Below are positions 43,354 through 51,641 of a DNA stretch of 64,000 nt, piece by piece. Made by a program: the position numbers and the translations under genes. Numbering within the stretch: position 1 is the stretch's first letter; each line of letters begins with the position of its first letter. Under the pieces are notes generated by a model. It was not told the origin of the DNA and did not search any database. It saw nothing but the letters and a program-made list of their open reading frames with translations. Source of the DNA: Paenibacillus sp. URB8-2 (GTDB lineage: Bacteria > Bacillota > Bacilli > Paenibacillales > Paenibacillaceae); the NCBI RefSeq assembly GCF_013393385.1, contig NZ_AP023239.1, positions 1,984,001 to 2,048,000 of the forward strand, written 5' to 3'.

Positions 43354-43503
43354 TGCTTCATTCACCTCCTCGTTTATAATCGCTTTAATTAAAAGCTTGT
43401 CCATAGATTAAATAGTAATTGTCTATCAGATTCATAGTATAGGAAGATCCGGTTACGCATCTGTGATATTTTTCTGAAGCATAATATTCCTGGAAAATTT
43501 AGA

Positions 43504-43532
43504 TTTACAACAATATCCAAAAGTGATATCAT
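43504..43532 (+). promoter_or_regulatory. Sigma-A promoter of the SPFH gene
   Basis: TTTACA (43504-43509), 17-bp spacer, TATCAT (43527-43532). An inverted repeat TCCAAAAG (43516-43523)/CTTTTGGA (43553-43560) flanks the -10 and start site and may be an operator. Confidence 0.5.
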
Positions 43533-43568
43533 AAAAATATCAAATACATATCCTTTTGGAGGTGCCTT

Positions 43569-44411
43569 ATGAAAGAAAAAATGCTTAGGCCTGTCAGCGG
43601 TTTCTGGATTATCGCTTTGATCCTTGTTTGTGCGGGAGGCGGAGTTTATGGTGCGGTTCGGGGCTACGATGCCGTTCCGGTCATTTTGTTCTTGGCGGCT
43701 GCGGTTCTGATGACAAGCATTACGGTGGTGCAGCCCAACAAGTCGGTCGTGGTCACTTTCTTCGGCCAGTACGTCGGGACCATATCGGCAAGCGGCCTGT
43801 GGGCCGTTATTCCGTTCAGTGTGCGCAAGACGGTTTCCCTGCGGGTCCGCAATTTCAACAGCGTCAAGCTGAAGGTCAACGATGTTGAGGGCAATCCGAT
43901 CGAAATCGCAGCCGTCGTCGTGTTCAAAGTCATTAACTCGGCAAAAGCGCTGTTCGATGTCGACAAGTACATGGAATTTGTCGAAATCCAGAGTGAGACG
44001 GCGCTGCGCCACGTAGCCAGCAAATATCCGTATGATGGTTTCAGCGGAACCGGCATGTCCCTGCGCGCTAACGCCGATGAAATTGCCAAGGAATTGGCCG
44101 GCGAGCTCCAGGACCGTCTGTCTCTGTCAGGGGTTGAAGTGCTGGAGGCGCGGCTGACGCATCTGGCGTATTCCACCGAAATCGCAAGCACGATGCTTCA
44201 ACGCCAGCAGGCGTCGGCCATTTTGTCCGCGCGGCAGATCATCGTGGAAGGCGCGGTCGGCATGGTGGATATGGCGATCAAGCAGCTTAAGGAGAGCGGC
44301 GTAGTGGAACTGGACGAAGAACGGAAGGCGGCCATGATCAACAATCTGATGGTGGCTATCGTATCCGAGCGCGGAGCGAGCCCGGTCATCAACGCCGGCT
44401 CGTTGTATTAA
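43569..44411 (+). CDS. SPFH/Band 7 membrane protein
   Basis: A 280-residue SPFH protein. Two N-terminal hydrophobic helices (about 11-30 and 36-56) anchor it; the SPFH core runs about 57-220 ([37 protein letters not shown]) and ends in a helix with [19 protein letters not shown]. Prohibitin-like scaffolds organise membranes or protect proteases; this subfamily is uncharacterised. GGAGGTG precedes the start. It is followed 11 nt later by a ribbon-helix-helix gene, a pairing that suggests a two-gene operon. Confidence 0.88.
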   Translation: MKEKMLRPVSGFWIIALILVCAGGGVYGAVRGYDAVPVILFLAAAVLMTSITVVQPNKSVVVTFFGQYVGTISASGLWAVIPFSVRKTVSLRVRNFNSVKLKVNDVEGNPIEIAAVVVFKVINSAKALFDVDKYMEFVEIQSETALRHVASKYPYDGFSGTGMSLRANADEIAKELAGELQDRLSLSGVEVLEARLTHLAYSTEIASTMLQRQQASAILSARQIIVEGAVGMVDMAIKQLKESGVVELDEERKAAMINNLMVAIVSERGASPVINAGSLY

Positions 44412-44422
44412 GGCGGTCTATC

Positions 44423-44599
44423 ATGGCGGCCAAGAAGAACTTTCCGCTGCGCATCGATCCCGGGCTGTACGAAGCGCTGGAGCGTTGGGCGGGGGAGGAG
44501 TTCCGCAGTGTGAACGGACACATCGAGTTTTTGCTGCGGGAGAGCCTGAAACGCGCTGGCCGCTTGCCGGATCGAAAGACAGGCGAAGAACGGTCCTGA
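44423..44599 (+). CDS. Arc-like ribbon-helix-helix protein
   Basis: A 58-residue small ORF, MAAKKNFPLRIDPGLYEALE then RWAGEEFRSVNGHIEFLLRE and a basic tail. The beta strand (NFPLRID) and two helices (PGLYEALERWAGEEF; SVNGHIEFLLRESLKRAG) fit the Arc/MetJ ribbon-helix-helix fold, and the RSVNGHIEFLLRE stretch is typical of Arc-type repressors. AAGGCGG lies 6 nt upstream. The 11-nt gap to the SPFH gene implies co-transcription. Possibly an autoregulator, although it may have lost DNA binding. Confidence 0.8.
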   Translation: MAAKKNFPLRIDPGLYEALERWAGEEFRSVNGHIEFLLRESLKRAGRLPDRKTGEERS

Positions 44600-44632
44600 A
44601 CGGAACCTGTCGATTCTTTTTGAATTCACGGC

Positions 44633-44661
44633 TTGACGAAAGCAGCCGCCGGAATTATAAT
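44633..44661 (+). promoter_or_regulatory. Sigma-A promoter of thrS
   Basis: TTGACG (44633-44638), 17-bp spacer, TATAAT (44656-44661), just ahead of the T-box leader. Confidence 0.85.
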
Positions 44662-44667
44662 TACACA

Positions 44668-44997
44668 TTATTCACGCAAACAGCATTGACAAAGACATGA
44701 ATCGACTTCCAGGCCCGTACAGAGAGAGGAAACGTTAGCGCTGCAATTTCCTCCGGAATCCGGTTTTCGGTTTACCCCTTTGTAGCTGCGGTTATGAACT
44801 TTCCGTGCAAGGCGCATCGGTTGATCCGTTATGCCCCGGAAACAGTAAGAACCGCCGGTTCATGGCCGTTATCTCCATGCTGAACAAGGATTCTGCCGTT
44901 GCCTGACCGTTTCTTGAGTCTGGGGACATGACGCAGAATTGAATTTGGGTGGAACCACGGGTGCAACACTCGTCCCTGCGCGGGACGGGTGTTTTTT
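44668..44997 (+). ncRNA. T-box riboswitch, thrS leader
   Basis: A leader of about 330 nt with the T-box core TGGGTGGAACCACGG (44946-44960), followed by the terminator ACACTCGTCCC/GGGACGGGTGT and six T residues (44992-44997). An ACC triplet at 44774-44776 is a candidate Thr specifier. Uncharged tRNA-Thr should turn on thrS. Confidence 0.9.
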
Positions 44998-45086
44998 GTA
45001 TGCGTGGATATGTCCGTTCCGCAAGGCCTTTACGCGGCTGACCGCCGCTGTGATAAGTTGACCACTACTTCGAGGAGGAAATGACA

Positions 45087-47027
45087 ATGGCAGTAAGCAT
45101 CAAGTTACCGGACGGCTCGGTCCGGGAGTACGCGGAAGGCAGCAGCATCGACGATGTAGCGTCTTCCATCAGCAGCGGGCTGCGCAAGAACGCCGCCGCC
45201 GGCAAGCTGAACGGGGTAATCGTCGATTTGTCCGCCAAACTGAGCGAGGGAGATCTTGTGGAGATCGTAACGCTGGACTCCCCAGAAGGACTGGAGGTTA
45301 TGCGGCACAGCACCGCCCACCTGATGGCCCAGGCGGTCAAACGGCTGTTCGGCGCCAAAGAGGTCAAGCTCGGAGTCGGACCGACGATTGAGGACGGGTT
45401 CTACTATGACATGGATCTGGAGTATCCGCTGAATCCGGAGGACCTGCAGAAGATTGAGAAAGAAATGGAGCGCATCGTATCGGAGAACCTGCTGATTGTC
45501 CGTAAGGAAGTGAGCCGCAAAGAAGCGCTGGACCGGTTCGGGGAGCTTGGCGATCCGTACAAAATCGAGCTTATTCAGGCGCTTTCGGAGGACAGCGTGA
45601 TCACGATATACGAGCAGGGCGAATTTTTCGACCTGTGCCGCGGGCCGCATCTCCCTTCGACCGGCAAAATCAAAGTGTTTAAGCTGATGAACGTGGCCGG
45701 AGCGTACTGGCGCGGCGACGCCAAGAACAAAATGCTGCAGCGTGTATACGGCACCGCCTGGATCAAGAAAGCACAGCTTGACGAGTATCTCCGCCTGCTG
45801 GAAGAAGCGAAGAAGCGCGATCACCGCAAGCTGGGCAAGGAACTGGAAATTTTCACATTCAATCAGCTGGTCGGCCAGGGACTGCCGATCTGGCTGCCTA
45901 AGGGCGCCAAGCTGCGCAGTATTCTGGAACGCTATATCGTTGATCTGGAAGCCAGCCTCGGATATCAGCATGTCTATACTCCGGTTCTGGGCAACGTCGA
46001 TCTGTACAAGACTTCCGGACACTGGGAGCATTATCAGGAAGACATGTTCCCGAAGATGACCATCGACACCGAGGAATTTGTGCTGCGTCCGATGAACTGT
46101 CCGCATCATATGATGGTGTACAAGAGCAGCATGCACAGCTACCGCGACCTGCCGATTCGGATCGCCGAACTTGGAACCATGCACCGTTACGAAATGTCCG
46201 GCGCGCTGACCGGTCTGCACCGCGTCCGTTCCATGACTTTGAACGACTCGCATATCTTCTGCCGTCTGGATCAGATTAAGAGCGAATTCAGCCGCGTGCT
46301 GGAGCTGGTGAAACAGGTGTACAGCGACTTCGGCATTGATGATTACCGTTTCCGGCTGTCCTACCGTGATCCGGCCGATACCGAGAAGTACTTCCAAGAC
46401 GATAATATGTGGGAGACCGCTCAGCGCATGCTGCGCGAGGTAGTCGAGGATGCGGGCCTGCCGTTCTACGAAGCGGAGGGAGAAGCCGCGTTCTACGGTC
46501 CGAAGCTGGACGTGCAGATCAAAACTGCGCTCGGTAAAGAAGAGACGCTATCGACCGTTCAGATCGACTTCCTGCTGCCGGAACGCTTTGAGCTGGAATA
46601 TGTCGGCGACGACGGGCAGAAGCACCGTCCGGTCGTGCTTCACCGAGGCGTCCTGAGCACCATGGAGCGTTTCGTCGCCTTCTTGCTGGAGAACTTTGCT
46701 GGCGCGCTGCCGCTCTGGCTGTCTCCGCAGCAGGTGAAGGTCATCCCGGTATCGAGCGCTTTTGACGACTATGCGGGTGAGGTGGTCGACAAGCTGCGTC
46801 GCCGCGGTCTGAGAGCCGAAGCCGACCTTCGGAACGAGAAGCTGGGCTACAAGATCCGCGAAGCCCAGTTGGAGAAGCTGCCGTATATGTTCATCGTCGG
46901 CGAGAATGAGAAGAACAGCAGCAGCGTCTCCGTCCGCAAACGCGGCGAAGGCGATATCGGGGCGAAGCCGCTGGATGAGGTGATCGAAAGCCTCGCTGCC
47001 GAAGTTTCAACCAAGTCCATCTTCTAA
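45087..47027 (+). CDS. thrS: Threonine-tRNA ligase
   Basis: A 646-residue threonyl-tRNA synthetase. Order: TGS domain (1-63), editing SAD domain (about 70-225, with [16 protein letters not shown]), class II catalytic core (about 240-540, with [12 protein letters not shown] and [11 protein letters not shown]) and anticodon-binding domain (about 545-640). ATG 45087 lies 8 nt after GAGGAGG; ATG 45081 is too close to that site. Expression is set by the T-box. Confidence 0.97.
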   Translation: MAVSIKLPDGSVREYAEGSSIDDVASSISSGLRKNAAAGKLNGVIVDLSAKLSEGDLVEIVTLDSPEGLEVMRHSTAHLMAQAVKRLFGAKEVKLGVGPTIEDGFYYDMDLEYPLNPEDLQKIEKEMERIVSENLLIVRKEVSRKEALDRFGELGDPYKIELIQALSEDSVITIYEQGEFFDLCRGPHLPSTGKIKVFKLMNVAGAYWRGDAKNKMLQRVYGTAWIKKAQLDEYLRLLEEAKKRDHRKLGKELEIFTFNQLVGQGLPIWLPKGAKLRSILERYIVDLEASLGYQHVYTPVLGNVDLYKTSGHWEHYQEDMFPKMTIDTEEFVLRPMNCPHHMMVYKSSMHSYRDLPIRIAELGTMHRYEMSGALTGLHRVRSMTLNDSHIFCRLDQIKSEFSRVLELVKQVYSDFGIDDYRFRLSYRDPADTEKYFQDDNMWETAQRMLREVVEDAGLPFYEAEGEAAFYGPKLDVQIKTALGKEETLSTVQIDFLLPERFELEYVGDDGQKHRPVVLHRGVLSTMERFVAFLLENFAGALPLWLSPQQVKVIPVSSAFDDYAGEVVDKLRRRGLRAEADLRNEKLGYKIREAQLEKLPYMFIVGENEKNSSSVSVRKRGEGDIGAKPLDEVIESLAAEVSTKSIF

Positions 47028-47072
47028 AATAAACAAATTATTGGTCACGTAAGACCTCTGCCAACACTCCGT

Positions 47073-47091
47073 GAGGCGGTTAATCCGCCTC
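47073..47091 (+). other. Hairpin after thrS
   Basis: GAGGCGG-TTAAT-CCGCCTC, a perfect 7-bp hairpin without a T-run, 46 bp after the thrS stop; a possible weak terminator or 3' stability element. Confidence 0.5.
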
Positions 47092-47144
47092 ATGTATAAA
47101 ATTTTGGGAAACGGGAAACCTTCGCTAATAAGGGGGAGGGTTTC

Positions 47145-47930
47145 ATGATGAACAAAATGGGTGTTTGGCAGAGGTCTTGGTGTATATTGGTTACTTTTGC
47201 ATTATTGGTTGCACTATCCTTCATATATACGAAGGCGGGTCGCGAAGCGGACCGGGAGTACCGGTTTCCGCCGGTCCAGGCTGAGGCTGCGTCCGCGCCG
47301 ATCTTCCATGCCGGTTCTGCGGCACAGGCTTTTGACAGCGGCGGGGGCCGGCCGAGAATTAAGCTGCTCCGCGCTACGATATTTCCGCATCAATCACCGG
47401 AGTTCGTCACTGCGTCCGAACGCTCCGAGGCATTAAAACACCGGGCCAAAATACCGGCACCCGGAAATAAATCTTCCATTCCCGTTGCCGCACCGGCGCC
47501 GGAACAAATCATCCGTACCTTCAAAGTGACGGCCACCGGTTATACCGCGGGCTTCGAATCGACCGGCAAGCGTCCGAATCATCCGGAATACGGAATTACC
47601 TACTCCGGCGTCAAAGTGCGGAGAGACAAGAATGCCGTTTCAACCATTGCCGCCGATCCGAAGGTGCTGCCGCTGGGAAGCATATTGTATGTGCCGGGAT
47701 ATGGTTATGCGGTGGTCGCGGACACCGGTTCGGCGATCAAGGGGCATAAAGTAGATCTGTACTTTTCGACTACCAGGCAGGTGTACAAAGAATGGGGCAA
47801 AAGAATGGTCGAGGTCCAACTGATCAAACGCGGCAGCGGCAAATGCACGGAAGCCATGCTGAAAAATATCGGCAGAGCGATCCGCGCTTACGACACTGTA
47901 CCTCAGGAAATGCTTGAGGAAATTATTTAA
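47145..47930 (+). CDS. 3D-domain protein, secreted or membrane-anchored
   Basis: A 261-residue protein with an N-terminal signal anchor (about 10-30) and a C-terminal 3D (three-Asp) domain (about 128-215): [60 protein letters not shown]. The domain shares the catalytic double-psi barrel of MltA lytic transglycosylases; YuiC-type stationary-phase proteins in Bacillus cleave peptidoglycan. The middle segment (45-115) is low complexity. AAGGGGGAGGG precedes tandem ATG codons. A cell wall lytic role in growth or sporulation is likely. Confidence 0.88.
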   Translation: MMNKMGVWQRSWCILVTFALLVALSFIYTKAGREADREYRFPPVQAEAASAPIFHAGSAAQAFDSGGGRPRIKLLRATIFPHQSPEFVTASERSEALKHRAKIPAPGNKSSIPVAAPAPEQIIRTFKVTATGYTAGFESTGKRPNHPEYGITYSGVKVRRDKNAVSTIAADPKVLPLGSILYVPGYGYAVVADTGSAIKGHKVDLYFSTTRQVYKEWGKRMVEVQLIKRGSGKCTEAMLKNIGRAIRAYDTVPQEMLEEII

Positions 47931-48084
47931 AGGGCAAGCCATGAACTTTATTTCACATGACAATTGTATAATCGGCCGCCTGCCTAGCCATAATACGGAC
48001 TGGGGCACAGCAGTTAGCCTCTGATCCGTCCTCTGTGCGGCGTTAACACGGCATCGCGTGAGGAAGCAAAGGGAGGTGACCAAC

Positions 48085-48219
48085 GTGGCTAAAAAACCGA
48101 AGGTTCAAGAAAACTACAAGACACCGAACGAAAAGTTCAACGCCGAGTTCGCTGTCGAGAATGATGCGGCAACGAAGCAAGGTGGCATCGCCAAACCGGT
48201 CCAAAAACCGCAAGCCTAA
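48085..48219 (+). CDS. Small gamma-SASP-like protein
   Basis: A 44-residue ORF starting MAKKPKVQENYKTPNEKFNA, then EFAVENDAATKQGGIAKPVQ. The segment NAEFAVENDA resembles the GTEFASETDA block of gamma-type small acid-soluble spore proteins, which is the germination protease site. GTG 48085 follows AAAGGGAGGTG, a very strong ribosome site, and an intrinsic terminator lies 41 bp after the stop. Composition (no Cys, many Lys/Gln/Asn) agrees. Assignment is tentative. Confidence 0.55.
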   Translation: MAKKPKVQENYKTPNEKFNAEFAVENDAATKQGGIAKPVQKPQA

Positions 48220-48259
48220 CCATGCCATAAGAAATAACCGTCGGCTCTTGGCCGAAACG

Positions 48260-48292
48260 ATGTCCCGTTCTCGTGAGAGGCGGGGCATTTTT
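48260..48292 (+). terminator. Intrinsic terminator after the SASP-like gene
   Basis: ATGTCCCG (48260-48267) with CGGGGCAT (48281-48288, one G-T pair) followed by TTTTT. Confidence 0.78.
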
Positions 48293-48333
48293 GTTTGTCC
48301 AAATATATAATGTTCACGCTTGTAAATAGCCCT

Positions 48334-48385
48334 GACTTTCTATGAGAAACGTACTGCGGCAAGACGTAAGTTTTTTTCCTCGGTG
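48334..48385 (+). repeat. Dispersed hairpin repeat, copy C (degenerate)
   Basis: Starts TGACTTTCTATGAGAAACGT and ends GTTTTTTTCCTC; the GAGAAAC/GTTTTTTTC outer stem is weakened. Upstream TTCACGCTT is shared with copy B. No promoter for liaF was resolved in 48386-48518. Confidence 0.55.
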
Positions 48386-48518
48386 TAAAAACTTCCAACC
48401 CCTCCGTCCGAAGACCGAGAAGGTTTTCATTCCCCCGCCGCTGTTATCAAGACAAAGCCTGTTGTAAACTTAGTCCATAAGGCAAAAGAGCTACTCTAAG
48501 CTAAAGGGGAAATGACAG

Positions 48519-49631
48519 ATGAGAAGACGAATAGCCAGCCAAGTATTCGGCGGTTTGATTCTGATCGGAATCGGCGTGCTGTTTCTGCTCCGGCAGATGG
48601 GATATGCGAAATTTGATATCGGTTACCTGTTCTCCAATTTCTGGCCGGTTGTGCTGATCATAATAGGAAGTAAGCGGCTGCTGGCGGGAGGCCGTGACGG
48701 CGGCAGAGGCTTTTCTTCTATCGGAGCGCTGTTCATTGTGGCCTTGGGCGTTTATTTTCTGGGGCGGAATCTAGAATGGTTCGACCTTTCCGCAGGGGAT
48801 TTCTTCACCATGATCATTCCGGTCGCGCTGATTGGCGGCGGGCTCATGGTTATCTTCAGACCGCACCGTTCTGGACCGCCTGTACCGCCGCCTGCACCGC
48901 CGAGATTCTATCCTGAGGACAAGCCGGCGAACGACGCGCCTCCCCGGCCGCTGGAATCGACATTTGACGAAGAATTTGAACGGAAATTCGGCAGAACCAA
49001 CGAGGAAAACGGCTCCATCGGCAGTTCGTCAGGCAAAGCAGGAGTGACCGATTGGGATCGTTATCTGCGCAAAGATGAAGATATGGACCGGACAGGTGAG
49101 AAAGGCTGGCAGGAGAACCGTGATCGCCACCAACGCAGACGCCAGGAGCGGGAGGAACGCCACGAACGCAGGAACCAAGAGCGCTGGGAACGTCATGAAC
49201 GCAAGCATGGACATTATGACGGGCATGAATGGAGCCATAGCGGCGACAAGGAAACGACGAACCGATCCACTTTTATCGGCGATATCCATATGGGGCGTGA
49301 GCATTTTCAGCTCAAAAATACGAATATTTCCCAGTTTATCGGCGATACGGTGCTCGATCTGACCAACGCGCAAATTCCGTACGGCGAGACAAAGATCAAT
49401 CTTTCCGCATTTATCGGCGATCTCAAAGTCTACGTTCCGGACGATATGGATCTCGGCATTTCCGTTAACAGCAGCTCGTTCATTGGCGATATGGAAGTGC
49501 TGGAGCAGTCGCGCAGCGGGTTTATGAGCAGCATGCAGTGCAAGACGCCTTATTATAAAGAAGCCGGCAAAAAAATCCGTATCAATGTCAGCGCTTTTAT
49601 CGGAGATATCAAGGTTAAGACGGTGGGTTGA
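48519..49631 (+). CDS. liaF: LiaF-like envelope stress modulator
   Basis: A 370-residue membrane protein: four hydrophobic helices in residues 8-115, a long hydrophilic linker (about 118-245) very rich in Arg, Glu and His (RRRQEREERHERRNQERWER), and a C-terminal beta-helical DUF2154/LiaF domain with repeated FIGD motifs (TFIGDIHMG, QFIGDTVLD, AFIGDLKVY, SFIGDMEVL, AFIGDIKVK). LiaF inhibits the LiaSR system. B. subtilis LiaF is about 241 residues, so the linker is a large insertion. Followed by liaS after 3 bp. Confidence 0.9.
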   Translation: MRRRIASQVFGGLILIGIGVLFLLRQMGYAKFDIGYLFSNFWPVVLIIIGSKRLLAGGRDGGRGFSSIGALFIVALGVYFLGRNLEWFDLSAGDFFTMIIPVALIGGGLMVIFRPHRSGPPVPPPAPPRFYPEDKPANDAPPRPLESTFDEEFERKFGRTNEENGSIGSSSGKAGVTDWDRYLRKDEDMDRTGEKGWQENRDRHQRRRQEREERHERRNQERWERHERKHGHYDGHEWSHSGDKETTNRSTFIGDIHMGREHFQLKNTNISQFIGDTVLDLTNAQIPYGETKINLSAFIGDLKVYVPDDMDLGISVNSSSFIGDMEVLEQSRSGFMSSMQCKTPYYKEAGKKIRINVSAFIGDIKVKTVG

Positions 49632-49634
49632 CCG

Positions 49635-50729
49635 ATGGGAACGATTATTAAAAATACGAAATGGGTGCTGCTGCTCTATTTTCTGCTATGCGGAAGTGTA
49701 ACGGCCGTGCTGATGTACGCCGGAAGCTGTTTGGGCTATATTGAAGTTGAGGATTACCGGATGTGGGTGTATCTGTGCCTGGGCATTGTGCTGTTCACTG
49801 CCGTTATCGGATATATGGCCGTGCAGCGGATCCAGAGGCGGATCGATCATCTGGATCTTAATATGCTTCAGGTCGCCAAGGGCAATCTTTCCGTGAGGAT
49901 GCCGGATAGCGACGATCCTTCTTTTGCAAGAGTGTATCATGAGTTCAATACAATGATGGATACGGTTGAGAAAAAAATGAAGCTGCTTCAGCGTCTGGGC
50001 GAGCAGGAGGTCATCGAGAAGGAAAAGGCGGCGGAGAGCGCCGTGCTCGAGGAGCGGCGGAGGATGGCCCGCGATTTGCACGACACGGTGAGCCAGCAGC
50101 TGTTCGCCATCCATATGTCAGCCTCTTCGCTTCCGAAGGTGCTTGAACGGAATGAAGCGCAGGGGCGGACGGTGATGGACCAGCTGATCACCATGTCGCA
50201 AATGGCGCAGAAGCAGATGCGGGCGCTGATCGCCCAGCTTCGGCCGGTGGAGCTTGAAGGCCGGAACCTGTTCGAGGCGCTGGAGAAATGGTTCCCGGAT
50301 TACTGCCGTCAGAACGGGCTTAAGGGCATGAAGGAGCTTGAACTTCAGGGCGAGCTGTCCGAGGCGATTGAGCATCAGCTATTCCTGATTATACAGGAAG
50401 CGATGGCCAATATCGTGAAGCATTCGGGGGCGCGGCTGGTCAGTCTGTCTCTGCGCGAGGGACCGCGGCTGGTTGCGCTCAGCATCAGCGATGACGGGCA
50501 GGGGTTTGAGCTTGCGCACAGCAAGCAGGGATCGTACGGGTTGACAACGATGCGGGAACGCGCGGAGAAGCTCGGCGGCCAGGTTGAAATCATCAGCCGC
50601 AAGGGAGCGGGGACGACGATCCGCGTACATATCCCCAAGTTTGTTCAGGGGAACGGCGGCCGGATGCCTGCCGGAGGAGCCGAAAAGGCAAGTAATGAAG
50701 ACGGGGAAGAGGAGGCAAGCGGCGAATGA
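49635..50729 (+). CDS. liaS: Sensor histidine kinase LiaS
   Basis: A 364-residue NarL-class kinase: two TM helices (about 8-30 and 46-66), HAMP (about 67-120), HisKA_3 dimerisation domain with phospho-His149 in RMARDLHDTVSQQLFAIHMS, and a HATPase domain (about 235-335; IVKHSGA, ISDDGQGFEL, GSYGLTTMRERAEKLGG). It phosphorylates LiaR on cell-envelope stress such as lipid II-binding antibiotics. The extracytoplasmic loop is short, as in LiaS, an intramembrane-sensing kinase. Its stop overlaps liaR by 4 nt. Confidence 0.94.
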   Translation: MGTIIKNTKWVLLLYFLLCGSVTAVLMYAGSCLGYIEVEDYRMWVYLCLGIVLFTAVIGYMAVQRIQRRIDHLDLNMLQVAKGNLSVRMPDSDDPSFARVYHEFNTMMDTVEKKMKLLQRLGEQEVIEKEKAAESAVLEERRRMARDLHDTVSQQLFAIHMSASSLPKVLERNEAQGRTVMDQLITMSQMAQKQMRALIAQLRPVELEGRNLFEALEKWFPDYCRQNGLKGMKELELQGELSEAIEHQLFLIIQEAMANIVKHSGARLVSLSLREGPRLVALSISDDGQGFELAHSKQGSYGLTTMRERAEKLGGQVEIISRKGAGTTIRVHIPKFVQGNGGRMPAGGAEKASNEDGEEEASGE

Positions 50730-51382
50730 ACGCGATCAAAATACTGCTGGTGGATGACCATGACATGGTCCGGATGGGACTTAAAACGTATCTGATGCTG
50801 GAGCCGATGTTCGATGTGGTCGCCGAGGCCTCGAACGGACGGGAGGCGCTGGAACTGCTGCGTTCCGGCGGCGAGGAAGGGCTTCCCGATCTGGTTCTGA
50901 TGGATCTGATGATGCCAGTGATGAACGGTGTGGAGACGACCCGGGCGGTGCTGTCCGAGTTTCCGGGGATGAAGATTGTTATATTGACTAGCTTCCTCGA
51001 AGATGATCTCGTAGTGGACGCCATCGAGGCGGGAGCGGTCAGCTACGTGCTGAAGACGGTGTCGGCGGAGGAGCTGATTTATGCGCTTCAAGGTGCATAC
51101 CGCGGCATGCCGGTGATGACCGGCGACGTATCCCAGGCCTTGACGCGCGGCATCCGCCAGCGCACGGTGCAGGACGATACATCCGGGCTGACCGAACGGG
51201 AGAGGGAGGTTTTGCTGCTGATTGCGGAAGGCAAGAGCAACAAGGATATCGGCGAGGAGCTGCATATCAGCATCAAGACAGTCAAGACGCATGTCAGCAA
51301 TCTGCTGATGAAATGCGAATTGGAGGATCGCACGCAGCTCGCCATCTATGCGCACCGCAAAGGATGGGTTACACAGGGCTAG
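50726..51382 (+). CDS. liaR: Response regulator LiaR
   Basis: A 218-residue NarL/FixJ-family regulator: receiver domain (1-125) with the phosphorylated Asp60 in LVLMDLMMP and a C-terminal LuxR HTH (about 150-210; LTEREREVLLLIAEGKSNKDIG). Six extra residues before the Asp (GGEEGLPD) shift its number. ATG overlaps the liaS stop (ATGA). Forms the liaF-liaS-liaR unit with the genes before it and ends at a terminator. Confidence 0.95.
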   Translation: MNAIKILLVDDHDMVRMGLKTYLMLEPMFDVVAEASNGREALELLRSGGEEGLPDLVLMDLMMPVMNGVETTRAVLSEFPGMKIVILTSFLEDDLVVDAIEAGAVSYVLKTVSAEELIYALQGAYRGMPVMTGDVSQALTRGIRQRTVQDDTSGLTEREREVLLLIAEGKSNKDIGEELHISIKTVKTHVSNLLMKCELEDRTQLAIYAHRKGWVTQG

Positions 51383-51473
51383 GCATCCGGTGCGCTTTCC
51401 AGGATGAACGGACGCAATCTTAAACTCTATTATTCGGATCTTGTGTTATACAAAAAGCAAACTTGTCCAATGA

Positions 51474-51510
51474 AGTCCGGCGCTGTACGGAAAAAGCGCA
51501 GGGCTTTTTT
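51474..51510 (+). terminator. Intrinsic terminator after liaR
   Basis: AGTCCGGCGCT with AGCGCAGGGCT (one bulge, one G-T pair) then six T residues. Confidence 0.78.
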
Positions 51511-51524
51511 ACTATCTGCCGAAT

Positions 51525-51568
51525 GTTTTATCTTCGTTTAAATTGTTTTTAATGTCAGTTTAAGGTTT
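51525..51568 (+). promoter_or_regulatory. Four 11-bp direct repeats upstream of htrA
   Basis: Units begin at 51525, 51536, 51547 and 51558: GTTTTATCTTC, GTTTAAATTGT, TTTTAATGTCA, GTTTAAGGTTT. The 11-bp period puts each copy on the same DNA face, as for tandem OmpR/PhoB-family response regulator sites. The OmpR-type regulator encoded at 53388 is the natural candidate ligand; LiaR (LuxR type) usually uses inverted repeats. Confidence 0.6.
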
Positions 51569-51641
51569 GAAGTACAAAATAAAACCAAGAAAGCAAAATG
51601 AATTCTTGTCCTTGAGGACAGAGTGCGGGAGGGCAAAAACA

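Noticed and set aside
43516..43560. RNA thermometer sequestering the SPFH ribosome site (TCCAAAAG/CTTTTGGA)
   Set aside because: The predicted transcription start (about 43539) lies downstream of the left arm, so the arm would not be in the mRNA; an operator is more likely.
45105..46397. 430-codon minus-strand ORF inside thrS
   Set aside because: Antisense shadow of a clear synthetase gene.
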